Source: Bacteroidales bacterium UBA714
GTDB taxonomy: Bacteria > Bacteroidota > Bacteroidia > Bacteroidales > UBA932
DNA: 15,010 bases
Direction of reading: 5' to 3'
Assembly: GCA_002298075.1 (NCBI GenBank)
Contig: DBLW01000014.1
Coordinates: 1 to 15,010, forward strand
In this document: positions 14,072 to 15,010 of the stretch, piece by piece
How the letters are laid out: every line of letters begins with the position of its first letter
Numbering within the stretch: the first letter of the stretch is position 1
Made by a program: the position numbers and the translations under genes
The notes under the pieces: model-generated
Told to the model about the DNA's origin: nothing
The model's database searches: none
The model's input: only the letters and a program-made list of their open reading frames with translations

Positions 14072-15010
14072 TTATCTCAAATTCTTGTCGATAAGCCTGT
14101 TGAGACGGCGCACAGTCTCCGAAGTGGTCAGGCCGTCAGGCTCCGTATTCAGGCAATAGTCAACCAGACAGTCAACCGTCGATGTGGCCACATGCATCCT
14201 TGTGTCGCTTGAGGCGTAATAGATGAAAACCTTGCCGTCCTCATCTGCTATCCAGCCGTTAGCGAACAGCACATTCATCACGTCGCCCACAAACTCCTCG
14301 CCTTCCGGAACCATGAAGAAGCCGGCCGGATCGGCAATCACCTTTGTCGGGTCTTCGAGCGAAGTCATGTACATATACAGCACATATCTTAGTCCGGAAG
14401 CACATCCGCGCACACCATGGGCAAGATGAAGCCATCCCTTGGTGGTCTTTATAGGATGAGGGCCTTCACCGTTCTTTACCTCACGGATTGTGTGGTAATG
14501 ACGGCTGTGTATTATCTTTTCTTCTCCGATTTCAACATTCTCCATGCTGTCGACAAGCGCCCAGCCGATTCCTCCTCCATTTCCTGCATCAATGAAACCG
14601 TCCTGAGGACGCGTATAGAGCGCATATTTCCCGTCAACAAACTCAGGATGCAGCACCACATTGCGCTGCTGTGAAGATGACTTCATATCCGGAAGCCTCT
14701 CCCAGTTGACAAAATCCTTAGTCCTCGCCACACCGGCTGCTGCAACGGCAGAAGACAGGTCACCGGAAGCTGCAGAAGGGTCCTTACGCTCCACGCAGAA
14801 TATGCCGTAGACCCAGCCGTCCTCATGCGCAGTGAGACGCATGTCATAAATATTGGTTGCAGGCTCGCCGTAATCAGGCATAGTCACCGGACGGTCCCAG
14901 AAACGGAAATTATCGACTCCGTTAGGGCTCTCCGCCACAGCGAAGAACGATTTTCTGTCCGCAGCCTCGACACGTACCACGAGCATATATTTCCCGTTCC
15001 ACTTTATCGC
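14072..15010 (-). CDS. GH130 4-O-beta-D-mannosyl-D-glucose phosphorylase (5' end outside window)
   Basis: The frame is open to the right edge, giving the last 312 residues of a protein usually near 390. Family members phosphorolyse beta-1,4-mannosyl-glucose to alpha-mannose-1-phosphate and glucose in the cytoplasm. Strong GH130 subfamily 1 motifs are IYDMRLTAHEDGWVYG, VVLHPEFVDGKYALYTRPQD, GGGIGWAL, HYHTIREVKNGEG, PIKTTKGWLHLAHGVRGCAS and GLRYVLYMYM. The Asp of IYDMR is the expected catalytic acid, equivalent to Asp131 of the B. fragilis enzyme as I recall it, which fits about 75 missing residues. No signal peptide can be judged because the N-terminus is absent. In known mannan loci this gene is next to the GPH transporter; here the two are separated by about 2.2 kb holding the protease, the lipoprotein and the repeats. 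Subfamily 2 (mannobiose phosphorylase) is less likely from these motifs. Confidence 0.92.
   Translation of the reverse strand, partial: AIKWNGKYMLVVRVEAADRKSFFAVAESPNGVDNFRFWDRPVTMPDYGEPATNIYDMRLTAHEDGWVYGIFCVERKDPSAASGDLSSAVAAAGVARTKDFVNWERLPDMKSSSQQRNVVLHPEFVDGKYALYTRPQDGFIDAGNGGGIGWALVDSMENVEIGEEKIIHSRHYHTIREVKNGEGPHPIKTTKGWLHLAHGVRGCASGLRYVLYMYMTSLEDPTKVIADPAGFFMVPEGEEFVGDVMNVLFANGWIADEDGKVFIYYASSDTRMHVATSTVDCLVDYCLNTEPDGLTTSETVRRLNRLIDKNLR

Overview
The window looks like a chromosomal carbohydrate-utilisation region of a Bacteroidales bacterium (Bacteroides/Phocaeicola/Prevotella-like). This rests on a SusC-type TonB receptor with an N-terminal STN domain, a paired ECF sigma factor and FecR anti-sigma factor, perfect matches to the Bacteroidetes promoter pattern (TTTG-N20-TATATTTG), lipoprotein signals, and the mix of glycoside hydrolases. 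Most of the region has moderate GC. Positions 12056-14040 and the small genes at 6435-6923 are visibly more AT-rich.

Layout: (1) 1-3958, minus strand: ECF sigma factor, then FecR-like anti-sigma factor, then a SusC-like receptor that runs off the left edge. (2) 3959-4277: a 319-bp divergent intergenic region with one copy of an 87-bp repeat carrying the sigma-gene promoter, plus two hairpins in front of the next gene. (3) 4278-6338, plus strand: GH3 exported beta-glycosidase. (4) 6435-6923, plus strand: a possible 41-codon ORF, then a STAS-like DUF4325 protein, ending at a strong inverted repeat (6968-7002). (5) 7082-11835, minus strand: a GPH-family sugar symporter, a GH5 lipoprotein endo-glycanase and a GH36 alpha-galactosidase, apparently one operon. 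(6) 11885-12055: two tandem copies of the same repeat family, giving two stacked promoters in front of the symporter. (7) 12108-13975, minus strand: an AT-rich pair, a small BACON-like lipoprotein and a C10 (streptopain/SpeB-type) cysteine protease lipoprotein. (8) 14072-15010, minus strand: the 3' part of a GH130 mannosylglucose phosphorylase.

The GH130, GPH transporter, GH5, GH36 and GH3 genes fit breakdown of a galacto(gluco)mannan. A surface endo-enzyme cuts the chain, the alpha-galactosidase removes galactose branches, and the GH3 enzyme trims terminal beta-linked sugars. The symporter imports the disaccharide, and the cytoplasmic phosphorylase yields mannose-1-phosphate and glucose. The sigma/FecR/SusC unit is a trans-envelope sensing and uptake module; that it serves the same glycan is an inference.

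The least explained element is the 87-91-bp repeat (4004-4090, 11885-11972, 11965-12055). Each unit has the same ends, two hairpins whose stems change in a compensatory way between copies, an interchangeable interior, and a Bacteroidetes promoter built into the hairpin arms. The copies sit in front of two different operons and beside the AT-rich protease island that separates GH130 from its expected transporter partner.
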